Source: Sporocytophaga myxococcoides (lineage in GTDB: Bacteria; Bacteroidota; Bacteroidia; Cytophagales; Cytophagaceae). From it: a stretch of DNA of 64,000 nucleotides. Positions 27,090-35,933 of the stretch are shown piece after piece. Every line of letters starts with the position of its first letter. Positions within the stretch are counted from its first letter, which is position 1. Location: the NCBI RefSeq assembly GCF_000775915.1, contig NZ_BBLT01000011.1, positions 166,447-230,446 on the forward strand, in the 5' to 3' direction. Under the pieces are notes generated by a model that was given only the letters and a program-made list of their open reading frames with translations, was not told the DNA's origin and did not search any database. The position numbers and the translations under genes were made by a program.

Positions 27090-27120
27090 AAAAAGCCCCT
27101 GACATGTCGGGGGCTTTTTA
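27090..27120. terminator. Bidirectional terminator between fbaA and accD
   Basis: AAAAAGCCCC and GGGGCTTTTT form a ten-pair stem with A and T tails on both sides, so it can end transcripts from either strand. The centre contains the palindrome GACATGTC. Confidence 0.92.
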
Positions 27121-27128
27121 TTTAATAA

Positions 27129-28010
27129 CTATGCTTTAATATTTTCCTGCGGTACTTCGGTAACTTTACCTTTAAGAATGATCAGGAGATCAGTTAATTT
27201 TGATTTAAGTTCTTTTCTGTCAACAAGAAAATCAAGGAATCCATGTTCCAATAAGAATTCCGCAGATTGAAAGCCTTCAGGAAGGTCTTTTCCAATAGTT
27301 TCCCTGATTACCCTCGGTCCGGCAAACCCAATCAAAGCTCCGGGTTCAGATATATTGAAATCACCAAGCATTGCATAAGAAGCAGTTACCCCTCCGGTCG
27401 TTGGATCTGTCATTAATGAAATGTAAGGAATTTTTTCTCTGTCAAGAAGTGCAAGTTTAGCCGAAGTTTTAGCCATTTGCATAAGTGAAAATCCGGCTTC
27501 CATCATTCTGGCTCCCCCAGATTTACTGATCATTAAAAATGGGATTTTATGCTTTCTTGAATAATCGATAGCTCTTGAAATTTTTTCACCTACCACAGAC
27601 CCCATTGAACCACCAATGAACTTAAAATCCATGCAGGAAATAACAATTTCAATTCCATTCATTTTTCCTACAGCAGACCTTACAGCATCTTTAAGGCCTG
27701 ATTTTTTTTGTGAAGCTTTAATCCTGTCTGGGTAAGCCTGGCTGTCTGTAAACTCCAATGGGTCAGAAGAGCTAAGAGTAGGATCTAATTCAGTAAATTG
27801 ATTATCATCAAAAATCAGTTCGAAGTATTCTTTGGAGCCTATTCTGGCGTGATAATTACACTCAATACAAGTATAGGAATTAAGTACATGAGCACTGGTC
27901 TGCATGACTTTTTTGCATTCGGGACACTGATACCAAAGCCCATCAGGAACTTCCTTTTTCAGTTCTGTAGGTGTTTGAATTCCCTTTTCTGTTCTTTTAA
28001 ACCAAGTCAT
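27129..28010 (-). CDS. accD: Acetyl-CoA carboxylase carboxyltransferase subunit beta
   Basis: AccD and AccA form the carboxyltransferase that moves CO2 from biotin to acetyl-CoA, giving malonyl-CoA for fatty-acid synthesis. The 293-residue protein starts with the AccD zinc ribbon: Cys29 and Cys32 in CPEC, Cys48 and Cys51 in CIEC. The crotonase-fold carboxyltransferase domain follows, with [12 protein letters not shown] and [17 protein letters not shown] as acyl-CoA-binding loops. It lies 46 bases after fbaB in the same direction and may share its transcript. accA is not in the window. Confidence 0.95.
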   Translation of the reverse strand: MTWFKRTEKGIQTPTELKKEVPDGLWYQCPECKKVMQTSAHVLNSYTCIECNYHARIGSKEYFELIFDDNQFTELDPTLSSSDPLEFTDSQAYPDRIKASQKKSGLKDAVRSAVGKMNGIEIVISCMDFKFIGGSMGSVVGEKISRAIDYSRKHKIPFLMISKSGGARMMEAGFSLMQMAKTSAKLALLDREKIPYISLMTDPTTGGVTASYAMLGDFNISEPGALIGFAGPRVIRETIGKDLPEGFQSAEFLLEHGFLDFLVDRKELKSKLTDLLIILKGKVTEVPQENIKA

Positions 28011-28056
28011 CCCCTTATTCGTTTAGTTTGTTTATTTTCACTGTTAATTATAATTC

Positions 28057-29115
28057 TTAAGCTAAGTCTATTTCTTTGGTCAGGTAGACATCCTGAACCG
28101 CATTTAAAAGTTCCACTCCTTGAGAAAATGGTTTTTGAAAGGCTTTTCTGCCTAAAATAAGTCCAACCCCCCCGGCTCTTTTATTAATGATTGCTGTTTT
28201 TACAGCTTCTTTTAGATCATTATCACCTTTTGATTCTCCTCCTGAATTGATCAAACCTATTTTGCCTGAATAACAATTAGCTACCATATATCTGGTAAGG
28301 TCAATAGGATGGTTTGATGAAAGGTCAGTGTACATTTTTTCGTCGTATTTTCCGAAATTAAGTGCCTTAAAGCCTCCATTGGTCTCTGGTAACTTTTGTT
28401 TGATAAGGTCAGCCTGTATGGTCACTCCTATATGGTTTGCCTGACTGCTCATATCTGTTGAATTGTGATAGTCAACACCGTCCTTTTTGAAAGAATTGTT
28501 TCTAGTATAGCACCATAATATGGTCGCCATTCCGAGTTCATGTGCATGTTCAAAGGCTTCGGAAACTTCAATTAACTGTCTATTACTTTCTTCAGATCCG
28601 AAATATATGGTAGCTCCTACCGCAACTGCTCCAAGATTCCATGCTTCTTTTACTTTCCCGAACATAATCTGATTGTATTTATTCGGGTAAGTAAGTAGTT
28701 CGTTGTGATTGATTTTTACTATAAAAGGAATTTTATGGGCGTATTTTCTGGCATTGATGGCTAACGTCCCGAAAGTACTTGCTATGGCGTTGGAGCCCCC
28801 TTCAATTGCTAGTTTAATAATATTCTCCGGATCAAAATAAATTGGATTAGGAGCAAATGAAGCTCCAGCTGTATGTTCTATATCCTGGTCTACAGGTAAA
28901 ATGGATATATAACCGGTTCCGGACAATCTTCCATGTCCAAGCATTGCGGCAAGACTTCTAAGGACAGGCGTTGGGCGATTAGACAATGCAAACGATTCAT
29001 CTACATAATCAGGCGTAGGGTTTCGGATCGATTGCTTTTTTATTGTCTCACATTGATGCTTCAGGAGGTAATCCGCATCATTTCCGAGCAGACTTAATAT
29101 CTTATTGTAGGACAT
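28057..29115 (-). CDS. fbaB: Fructose-bisphosphate aldolase, class I (DhnA family)
   Basis: A Schiff-base aldolase of the prokaryotic FbaB type, close in sequence to the E. coli protein along its whole length. Landmarks are [33 protein letters not shown] and [14 protein letters not shown], and the C-terminal [16 protein letters not shown]. The catalytic lysine lies in KINHNE-type or later strand segments and was not numbered here. I choose the ATG at 29115 ([11 protein letters not shown]): it aligns with the E. coli start, whereas the longer frame begins at a TTG that falls almost on the predicted transcription start. It has a textbook promoter. Two aldolase classes side by side suggest a split between glycolytic and gluconeogenic use. 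Confidence 0.93.
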   Translation of the reverse strand: MSYNKILSLLGNDADYLLKHQCETIKKQSIRNPTPDYVDESFALSNRPTPVLRSLAAMLGHGRLSGTGYISILPVDQDIEHTAGASFAPNPIYFDPENIIKLAIEGGSNAIASTFGTLAINARKYAHKIPFIVKINHNELLTYPNKYNQIMFGKVKEAWNLGAVAVGATIYFGSEESNRQLIEVSEAFEHAHELGMATILWCYTRNNSFKKDGVDYHNSTDMSSQANHIGVTIQADLIKQKLPETNGGFKALNFGKYDEKMYTDLSSNHPIDLTRYMVANCYSGKIGLINSGGESKGDNDLKEAVKTAIINKRAGGVGLILGRKAFQKPFSQGVELLNAVQDVYLTKEIDLA

Positions 29116-29161
29116 TTCTTCTTCTATTGTGATGAGAAACTTTTTATCCAATACAGAAAAG

Positions 29162-29192
29162 CAAAGATATCTTTTTTTTCAAATCCTCCAAA
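29162..29192 (-). promoter_or_regulatory. Promoter of fbaB
   Basis: On the minus strand, TTTG (29192-29189) is followed after 19 bases by TATCTTTG (29169-29162). This matches the Bacteroidota consensus TTTG-N19-TAnnTTTG exactly. Transcription should start near 29155, about 40 bases before the ATG at 29115. Confidence 0.8.
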
Positions 29193-29206
29193 TTTAGACG
29201 ATTTAC

Positions 29207-29248
29207 AAACACCTGACTGAAAATCAGTTGATTATCAGGCAGGTGTTT
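29207..29248 (-). terminator. Hairpin ending the carB-DUF4834 transcript
   Basis: AAACACCTG at 29207-29215 and CAGGTGTTT at 29240-29248 form a nine-pair stem with a loop of 24 bases. It follows the DUF4834 stop by 35 bases and precedes the fbaB promoter. The T-run is short, so the call is moderate. Confidence 0.6.
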
Positions 29249-29283
29249 TAATGATTTCAGAGTATTTTTTTAAAAGGATAGCT

Positions 29284-29541
29284 TTACTTTACTTCCTCAT
29301 AGTCTACATATTCCCCCTCAGAAGGCGATCTTCCCGATTTCTTCTGATTTTTAGGAACATAATCAATGTCTATCGTCCCTTCTTTTTTTCTGGGACGTAC
29401 CGGCTCCTGGTTATTTGTGGTAAAACCTTGTTGTTCAGCCATTTTTTTAACCATTCGCTCAATAGCGTACCTTAACAATGGCTTTGTGAGCCATCTAATT
29501 GCCAGATAAATAAGAAATATTGAAATTAAGACTTTAAACAT
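29284..29541 (-). CDS. DUF4834 family small membrane protein
   Basis: An 85-residue Bacteroidota-specific protein. It begins with a membrane helix (FKVLISIFLIYLAIRWLTKP), followed by ERMVKKMAEQQG and a charged, probably disordered tail (RPRKKEG, GEYVDYEEVK) that matches the DUF4834 pattern. Function is unknown. It is 11 bases after carB in the same direction and so is likely co-transcribed with it. Confidence 0.75.
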   Translation of the reverse strand: MFKVLISIFLIYLAIRWLTKPLLRYAIERMVKKMAEQQGFTTNNQEPVRPRKKEGTIDIDYVPKNQKKSGRSPSEGEYVDYEEVK

Positions 29542-29552
29542 ATATCTATAAA

Positions 29553-32366
29553 CTACCTGCTGAGGTATAAGTTCCTTTCAGAGTAAAGTTTTAAGAAATA
29601 GTCGTCCTGCAAATCATCAATGAAGTAGATTGCTTCGCCTGTTGATTTCATTTCCGGACCAAGTTCCTTATTTACATTAGGAAATTTGTTGAATGAAAAT
29701 ACAGGTATTTTGATAGCATATCCCTGCTTTTTAGGATTAAAATTGAAGTCTTTAACCTTATTTACACCAAGCATTACTTTTGCTGCATAATTTACATATG
29801 GCTCGTCATAAGCTTTGCAAATAAAAGGGACAGTCCTTGAAGCTCTTGGATTTGCCTCGATTACGTATACTACTTCATTTTTTACAGCAAACTGGATATT
29901 TATCAATCCTACAGTATTTAAAGCAATTGCAATTCTTTTGGTATAATCCTCAATTTGCTTAATTACATTTTCACTTAGGTTAAAAGGAGGCAGAACAGAA
30001 TGAGAATCTCCGGAGTGAATACCTGCAGGTTCAATATGCTCCATTATTCCAATGATGTAAACATCTTCTCCATCACATATTGCATCTGCTTCAGCTTCCA
30101 AAGCATTTTCAAGGAAATGATCAAGCAGTACTCTGTTTTCCGGAATATCTCTCAGTATGTCCACTACATGCTGCTCCAATTCTTTCTCGTTGATAACGAT
30201 CTTCATGCTTTGGCCACCCAATACATATGAAGGTCTTACAAGAAGCGGGAATCCCAGCTCTTTGCTTAATTCAATAGCATCATCAGCAGTTTGAATAACG
30301 CCAAATTTAGGGTATGGAATATTGTTTTCTTTCAGAAGAGTTGAAAAGCTTCCTCTGTCTTCAGCAAGATCAAGCGATTTATAGTTTGTTCCGAGGATTT
30401 TTATTCCGTAACGCTCCAGTTTTTCCGCAAGCTTAAGTGCAGTCTGACCTCCAAGCTGAACTATTACCCCTTCAGGCTTTTCATGCTGAATGATATCATA
30501 CAAGTGTTCCCAGAAAACAGGTTCAAAGTATAGTTTATCGGCTATGTCAAAATCAGTAGAAACGGTTTCAGGATTACAGTTGATCATGATAGTTTCGAAA
30601 CCAGCTTCTTTGGCTGCAAGGATTCCATGAACACATGAGTAGTCAAATTCAATACCTTGTCCAATCCTGTTTGGTCCTGATCCAAGCACAATGATCTTTT
30701 TCTTATCAGAACGGACAGATTCGTTCTCTCCTTCAAAAGTGGAATAGTAGTATGGTGTTTTCGCCTCAAATTCCGCAGCACAGGTATCTACTACTTTAAA
30801 TACTCTTTGAATATTGTAATCAGTTCTCTTTTTGTGTACCTCACTTTCAAGACACCTCAAAAGATGTGCTATTTGTCTGTCTGCATAGCCTTTTTTCTTT
30901 GCAGTAAACAACAGGTCTTTTGAAATATTATCTATTGTGTGTTTTTGGATCTCTTTTTCAAGTACCACAAGCTCCTCAATCTGATTCAAGAACCATGGAT
31001 CTATTTTAGTAAGCTTATGGATAGTTTTAAAAGGAATTCCCATAGCAAATGCATCGCGCACATGGAATATTCTATTCCAGCTTGGATTTTCAAGGCTTTC
31101 CAGAATTTGATCCTGTTTTGTTAGTTCCTTACCATCTGCTCCAATTCCGTTTCTCTTTATCTCAAGTGATTGACAAGCCTTTTGAAGTGCTTCCTGGAAG
31201 TTTCTTCCGATACCCATAGCTTCTCCAACAGACTTCATCTGTAAGCCCAGGTGCCTGTCTGCTCCTTTGAATTTGTCAAAGTTCCAACGAGGTATTTTAA
31301 CAATTACATAGTCAAGTGCAGGTTCGAAAAATGCACTTGTAGTTTTTGTAATAGCGTTACTTAATTCATCAAGGTTATAGCCTATTGCAAGCTTAGCAGC
31401 TATTTTAGCGATGGGATAACCGGTTGCTTTTGAAGCAAGAGCAGATGAACGAGAAACCCTTGGATTGATTTCAATGGCAATGACTGACTCGTCTTCAGGA
31501 TTAACAGAGAACTGTACATTACATCCGCCGGCAAATTGGCCAATGCCGTTCATCATTTTGATGGCAAGGTCTCTAAGGTGCTGGTAGGTGGTATCAGCCA
31601 GGGTCATTGCCGGAGCAACAGTGATAGAATCTCCGGTGTGAATACCCATAGGGTCAAAGTTTTCGATAGAGCAGATGATAATTACATTGCCCAGGTTATC
31701 TCTCAAAAGCTCAAGTTCGTATTCTTTCCAGCCCATGATGCTTTGTTCAACAAGAACCTCATGAATAGGAGAGGCATGTAATCCTCTTGTAAGCGCTTCA
31801 TCAAAATCTTCTGGTCTGTTCACGAATCCACCGCCTGTACCACCAAGCGTAAAAGAAGGCCTGATGACAAGTGGAAATCCTATTTCCTGAGCGATTTCTT
31901 TTCCCTCAAGGAAGGACGTTGCTGTTTCTCCTTTACAAACACCAACTCCAAGTTCAAGCATTTTAAGCCTGAACTTCTCTCTATCTTCAGTCGTCTCAAT
32001 TGCTTTAATATCAACCCCGATGATTTTTACATTATATTTTTTCCAGATACCTGCTTTGTCACAGTCAATTGCCAGATTCAGTGCAGTTTGTCCGCCCATT
32101 GTTGGAAGCACAGCATCAATTTTGTGTTTTTCTAAAATCTCAATAATAGATTTTTTCTCAAGCGGCTTTAGATAGACATGGTCTGCAGTGACCTTATCAG
32201 TCATGATTGTAGCCGGGTTAGAATTAATGAGTACGACTTCTATACCTTCTTCTCTCAGGGATCTAGAGGCTTGGGAACCGGAATAGTCAAACTCACAGGC
32301 TTGTCCGATAATGATTGGACCGCTACCTATGATCAAGACGGTCTTGATACTATTGTCTCTTGGCAT
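29553..32366 (-). CDS. carB: Carbamoyl-phosphate synthase large subunit, without the MGS domain
   Basis: CarB makes carbamoyl phosphate from bicarbonate, ammonia supplied by CarA, and two ATP, for arginine and pyrimidine synthesis. The protein has the two ATP-grasp halves: the first opens with LIIGSGPIIIGQACEFDYSG, the second with VLGSGPNRIGQGIEFDYSC around residue 560. PRVSRSSALASKATGYP and PRASRTVPFICKAYDEPYV are the ATP-grasp ends. At 937 residues it stops about 135 short of the usual 1073: it ends right after FNKFPNVNKELGPEMKSTGE and some 25 more residues, so the C-terminal MGS-like allosteric domain is absent. I recall shorter CarB proteins from flavobacteria too, so this is probably genuine. 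carA is not in the window. Confidence 0.94.
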   Translation of the reverse strand: MPRDNSIKTVLIIGSGPIIIGQACEFDYSGSQASRSLREEGIEVVLINSNPATIMTDKVTADHVYLKPLEKKSIIEILEKHKIDAVLPTMGGQTALNLAIDCDKAGIWKKYNVKIIGVDIKAIETTEDREKFRLKMLELGVGVCKGETATSFLEGKEIAQEIGFPLVIRPSFTLGGTGGGFVNRPEDFDEALTRGLHASPIHEVLVEQSIMGWKEYELELLRDNLGNVIIICSIENFDPMGIHTGDSITVAPAMTLADTTYQHLRDLAIKMMNGIGQFAGGCNVQFSVNPEDESVIAIEINPRVSRSSALASKATGYPIAKIAAKLAIGYNLDELSNAITKTTSAFFEPALDYVIVKIPRWNFDKFKGADRHLGLQMKSVGEAMGIGRNFQEALQKACQSLEIKRNGIGADGKELTKQDQILESLENPSWNRIFHVRDAFAMGIPFKTIHKLTKIDPWFLNQIEELVVLEKEIQKHTIDNISKDLLFTAKKKGYADRQIAHLLRCLESEVHKKRTDYNIQRVFKVVDTCAAEFEAKTPYYYSTFEGENESVRSDKKKIIVLGSGPNRIGQGIEFDYSCVHGILAAKEAGFETIMINCNPETVSTDFDIADKLYFEPVFWEHLYDIIQHEKPEGVIVQLGGQTALKLAEKLERYGIKILGTNYKSLDLAEDRGSFSTLLKENNIPYPKFGVIQTADDAIELSKELGFPLLVRPSYVLGGQSMKIVINEKELEQHVVDILRDIPENRVLLDHFLENALEAEADAICDGEDVYIIGIMEHIEPAGIHSGDSHSVLPPFNLSENVIKQIEDYTKRIAIALNTVGLINIQFAVKNEVVYVIEANPRASRTVPFICKAYDEPYVNYAAKVMLGVNKVKDFNFNPKKQGYAIKIPVFSFNKFPNVNKELGPEMKSTGEAIYFIDDLQDDYFLKLYSERNLYLSR

Positions 32367-32407
32367 TTATGATGGGCGTTTTTATAATCAAATATTTTGA
32401 ACCGACA

Positions 32408-32482
32408 CAAAATTAGGAACTTAAGATTCCAAAGGATTAAGAAAATTCCAGGTAGGAATTTCAAAAATCCTACAAATGTAGG
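32408..32482 (-). promoter_or_regulatory. carB control region: -7 element and stacked dyads
   Basis: On the minus strand TAATTTTG (32415-32408) matches the -7 consensus 42 bases before the carB ATG. Just upstream are three symmetric elements: GGAA-N7-TTCC at 32416-32430, GTAGGA-N10-TCCTAC at about 32451-32473, and the 14-base hairpin CCTACA-AA-TGTAGG at 32469-32482. The last two share the TCCTAC strand. They may be operator sites; none has a known protein. Confidence 0.45.
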
Positions 32483-32630
32483 GCAAAAAGTAATTAAAGT
32501 GAAAAAATGTAAGAGAAATGTGAATATTTAATGAGTTCTTGGAATATTTTAATTTGGAAGAAATATTTCATAATTAGTTTTTTAGGAAAAATTAAAACCA
32601 GTAGATTCGTTGTAAAATTATTTCAGTCAG

Positions 32631-34646
32631 ATGTATTCAAATATTTTTTTTAGTAAAAGGGCTGCTTTTGTGAGCATAGTATTACTAACATTATTGATTT
32701 CGCTTTACCATATAACTTCAATAGAGGTAAATCTTTGGGATGAATCAAGGCTAGCTGTAAATGCTATAGAAATGTATCAAAATGGCAACTTCATCACTAC
32801 TTATTTTGATGGAAGTCCTGATATGTGGAATACCAAACCGCCATTTATGATTTGGTGTATTGTATTGTCGATGAAAATATTTGGAATAAATGAGTTTGCT
32901 CTAAGATTCCCAAGCATTGTTTCTTTTATTACTCTCTCTTTGTCGATCTTTTGGTATATCAAAAGGAAGACAAATGATCAATATGCTGCTTTTTTCTCTT
33001 CTTTGGTGTTGATTACCATCACTGGTCTTGCTTCAATTCATGTGTTTAGGACAGGCGATTATGATTCAATGCTTGTATTATGGACTACTTTTTATTGCTT
33101 TGCTTTTTTTGAATATTTGGAATCTAATAAGGTTAAGTATCTAAATTATTCTTTCCTATTCTTTATATTAGCTTGTTTAACGAAGGGTATTGTAGCTTGC
33201 ATACCACTACCTGCTATTGGAGTATATATTTTAGCGACACGGAATTTTAAGATTTTCAGAGAAGGCAAATTCTACTCTCTAATTTGCTATACAATATTAA
33301 TTATACTGGGGTATTATTTTCTTAGAGAAAAGCAAAATCCGGGATATATTAATGCAGTAAGTATGAATGAGTTGGGTGGAAGATTTCTGGGGACAATAGA
33401 AAATCATAATCAACCTTGGAATTACTATTTTGATTTAATGAAAAATGTCCAGTTAAAATTTTGGATATATTTCCTTCCTTTAATTTTTGTACCAATATTT
33501 TTATCAAAGGAGAAAATTGTAAAGCAGATTATTTATTATAGTCTTCTTTTGTCGGGTTTTTATCTGCTGATCATTTCCATTTCTCAAACAAAACTGCAAT
33601 GGTATTCTGCTCCGGCTTATCCCTTTATTTCAATTTGTCTCGGTCTTTCTATCAGCTTTGCTTTAAAATTTCTAAGCAAAAAGTGTATATCAGATGAGCC
33701 GATTGAAGGTAAAGAGAAAATAAAGCAAGTTGCGTTTTATACGATAATATTTGGGATAATTATATTCCCGGTTTTCAATATATTGAAAACCATAAAGAAG
33801 GGAAATGAAGAAACTAATAATGTATTTGTTCCTGTGAAACAAGCGGTAACTGACCTTCAAAACTTTACCAAGCAGAATAAGGGAAAATTTATTGTATACT
33901 CGAATAACTATAATGCAACACTAAGTTTTTATCTCAAAAAACTTAATTTTGAAAATAAGGCTAATGTGTATTTGAATGTTGGAGAGCCTTTAAATGCTAT
34001 GGATACGATAATCGTGATTAAAAATCTTAATGAGGGACTCTTGAAAACTTATGGTTCCACGGTGCTTTTTGAATCTCCCAATGTTAAAGTTATAGCTACG
34101 ATCGGAAGCCTTTTTGATTTCGAGCTGAGTCAAAAGGATTTGATACTGCTGAAGCTCATGAAAGAAATAATGAATTCAGAAGAACAAATGCAATGGCAAA
34201 GAAAAAAGTGTGTTACCAATAAAATTCCTTTACAAGTTCAGATTATCTGGGAAGCTGGGTACCTGATGAAAATGAATGGTCAGGCCTCGCAAGAAGAAAT
34301 AGATCAATTAGTTAATAAATTCACGGATGAATGTAAAAAAGGGAATTTGTTACAGCTTGATCCCAACTTTAAGAAGTTGTTAAAAAATGACAAACACTTT
34401 GATTTCCGCTTAACAGATAAGGAATTAACGTTTTTTAGCCGGATGTCGGATATAATGAATTCTGAGGAACAAATGGAATGGCAGAGAAAGAAGAGTGCTT
34501 CAAATAAGATTCCATTAACGGTTCAGATTATGTGGGATGCAGGATATCTGATGCAAATGAATGGCGAGGCTTCCAAAGAGGAAACAGACCGTATCATAAA
34601 TAAGTTTACAGAGGAGTATAATAAAGGAATTTACTTTAACCATTAA
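32631..34646 (+). CDS. ArnT/PMT-type GT-C glycosyltransferase with a duplicated C-terminal unit
   Basis: The 671-residue protein is a membrane glycosyltransferase of the PMT_2 group. The first periplasmic loop carries the acidic pair Asp37-Glu38 in NLWDESRLAVNA, followed by WNTKPPFMIW and EFALRFPS, the standard signature. About ten to twelve membrane helices run to residue 390. After a soluble section come two copies of an extra unit, about 496-575 and 591-671, that I do not recognise. Such enzymes move a sugar from a polyprenyl-phosphate carrier to lipid A, a glycan or protein on the periplasmic face. It heads an operon with another GT-C protein and a GT2 enzyme that probably makes the lipid-linked sugar. 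Confidence 0.85.
   Translation: MYSNIFFSKRAAFVSIVLLTLLISLYHITSIEVNLWDESRLAVNAIEMYQNGNFITTYFDGSPDMWNTKPPFMIWCIVLSMKIFGINEFALRFPSIVSFITLSLSIFWYIKRKTNDQYAAFFSSLVLITITGLASIHVFRTGDYDSMLVLWTTFYCFAFFEYLESNKVKYLNYSFLFFILACLTKGIVACIPLPAIGVYILATRNFKIFREGKFYSLICYTILIILGYYFLREKQNPGYINAVSMNELGGRFLGTIENHNQPWNYYFDLMKNVQLKFWIYFLPLIFVPIFLSKEKIVKQIIYYSLLLSGFYLLIISISQTKLQWYSAPAYPFISICLGLSISFALKFLSKKCISDEPIEGKEKIKQVAFYTIIFGIIIFPVFNILKTIKKGNEETNNVFVPVKQAVTDLQNFTKQNKGKFIVYSNNYNATLSFYLKKLNFENKANVYLNVGEPLNAMDTIIVIKNLNEGLLKTYGSTVLFESPNVKVIATIGSLFDFELSQKDLILLKLMKEIMNSEEQMQWQRKKCVTNKIPLQVQIIWEAGYLMKMNGQASQEEIDQLVNKFTDECKKGNLLQLDPNFKKLLKNDKHFDFRLTDKELTFFSRMSDIMNSEEQMEWQRKKSASNKIPLTVQIMWDAGYLMQMNGEASKEETDRIINKFTEEYNKGIYFNH
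34116..34643 (+). repeat. Tandem duplication inside the GT-C gene, 95-codon period
   Basis: The coding sequence contains two similar units 285 bases apart. Both carry MNSEEQM-WQRKK, NKIPL-VQI and GYLM-MNG in the protein. Copy 1 covers residues 496-575 and copy 2 residues 591-671. Identity is about 60% by eye at the protein level, and the copies are in phase, so the duplication is old enough to have diverged while both stayed open. Confidence 0.85.
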
Positions 34647-34663
34647 TATTTTTACCTATTTTT

Positions 34664-35932
34664 ATGCAAATTAATAAAGAAGAGCTACTCCATTTGAAAT
34701 GGTATTACCTTCCTTTTATATTCATTTTTTTAAGTTTTTCGCTTCCAACGATAAACTTTTCCTCAGATATGTATTGTTGGACAGTTTGGTCCAATGCTTT
34801 TTTTGAACACGGTTTTGTTAAGGGGTACGAAATTAGTGGGTGTAATTATTTACCACTTTACATGTACGTTTTAAAAATATATGGTTGGTATAATGGTTCG
34901 GTTGAAGAAATAGGAAGAAATATTAATTACCTTAAATTATTTACACTGGTATTTGATGTTCTGACAATTTATCTCCTGATTAATCTTTTGGTTAAATTTA
35001 ATATCTCACCTTATAAATCATTTTTAGTCCTCTTTAATATTGCGTTTTTATATAATTCAATTATTTGGGGGCAGGTAGATTCCATTTTTACTTTTTTTGG
35101 GTTAGCCTCAATTTTATTCGCATTAAATAAAAAAGTCTTATGGAGTATAATTTTCTTGGTTTTAGCACTAAATGCTAAATTACAGGCAATTATATTTATC
35201 CCAATTGTGGTAATTGTCCTGCTTCCCGCGGTTTTTGAAAATCCGAGATCATTAATTAATGGATTAATAGGAGGATTAATTATTCAAATTGTTATTCTCC
35301 TACCATTCTTGTTGGAGAATAAGTCAGATTTGGTTCTGAAAGTAGCTTTTGGCTCTGTGGGATATTATCCGGTTGTTTCAATGAATGCTTTCAATTTTTG
35401 GTATTTAATTATGGATGGGAATTTGAGAGAAGTTAGCGATGAAATTTTATTTTATGGAATAAAATATAAGACCTGGGGGTTGATTTTATTCTTTTTGTTT
35501 TCATTTATTTCCCTGTTACCTCTGCTTCTTTCTACATTGAATATTATAATCGAAAAGAAGGAAAAGTCAATGGAATATTACAAGATAGTGTTTCTGGCTG
35601 CCGCTGCTATACCCTTGGTCTTTTTCTATTTTAATACTGAAATGCATGAAAGATATTCGCATGCAATGATTATTTTCATAGGATTCTATGCCTTGATATC
35701 TTCTAACTATCTGACCTATTTTCTTCTTTCTGCAGGATATTTTTTAAATATGGAAAAAGTATTAACATTCTTAAGTTTGAAAAATTATAATACAATTATA
35801 TTTGATGTTTCATTTATCTCACTTTTATTTTTGGTTGGACTGATTTCTATACAATTTCAGCTGTATTCTAATATTACTGGAAATGAATTGTCATTCTTAA
35901 AAAAAATAAAACTGAAACTAAGATATTCATAA
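34664..35932 (+). CDS. GT-C membrane glycosyltransferase (mannosyltransferase-like)
   Basis: The 422-residue protein has about ten membrane helices. After the first helix comes INFSSDMYCWTVW, where an acidic residue follows the helix as in the ALG6/ALG8 and bacterial GT-C transferases. NSIIWGQVDSIFTFFGL matches the WGQ-D pattern of these families, and NTEMHERYSHA resembles the late H-E-R/K-Y motif of mannosyl/glucosyl transferases using a lipid-phosphate sugar. It starts 17 bases after the first GT-C gene and is followed by the GT2 gene after one base. The acceptor is unknown. Confidence 0.75.
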   Translation: MQINKEELLHLKWYYLPFIFIFLSFSLPTINFSSDMYCWTVWSNAFFEHGFVKGYEISGCNYLPLYMYVLKIYGWYNGSVEEIGRNINYLKLFTLVFDVLTIYLLINLLVKFNISPYKSFLVLFNIAFLYNSIIWGQVDSIFTFFGLASILFALNKKVLWSIIFLVLALNAKLQAIIFIPIVVIVLLPAVFENPRSLINGLIGGLIIQIVILLPFLLENKSDLVLKVAFGSVGYYPVVSMNAFNFWYLIMDGNLREVSDEILFYGIKYKTWGLILFFLFSFISLLPLLLSTLNIIIEKKEKSMEYYKIVFLAAAAIPLVFFYFNTEMHERYSHAMIIFIGFYALISSNYLTYFLLSAGYFLNMEKVLTFLSLKNYNTIIFDVSFISLLFLVGLISIQFQLYSNITGNELSFLKKIKLKLRYS

Positions 35933-35933
35933 T

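Noticed and set aside
28057..29151. Longer fbaB frame starting with TTG at 29151
   Set aside because: The promoter predicts transcription start near 29155, so the TTG would have almost no leader; the ATG at 29115 aligns with the E. coli start.
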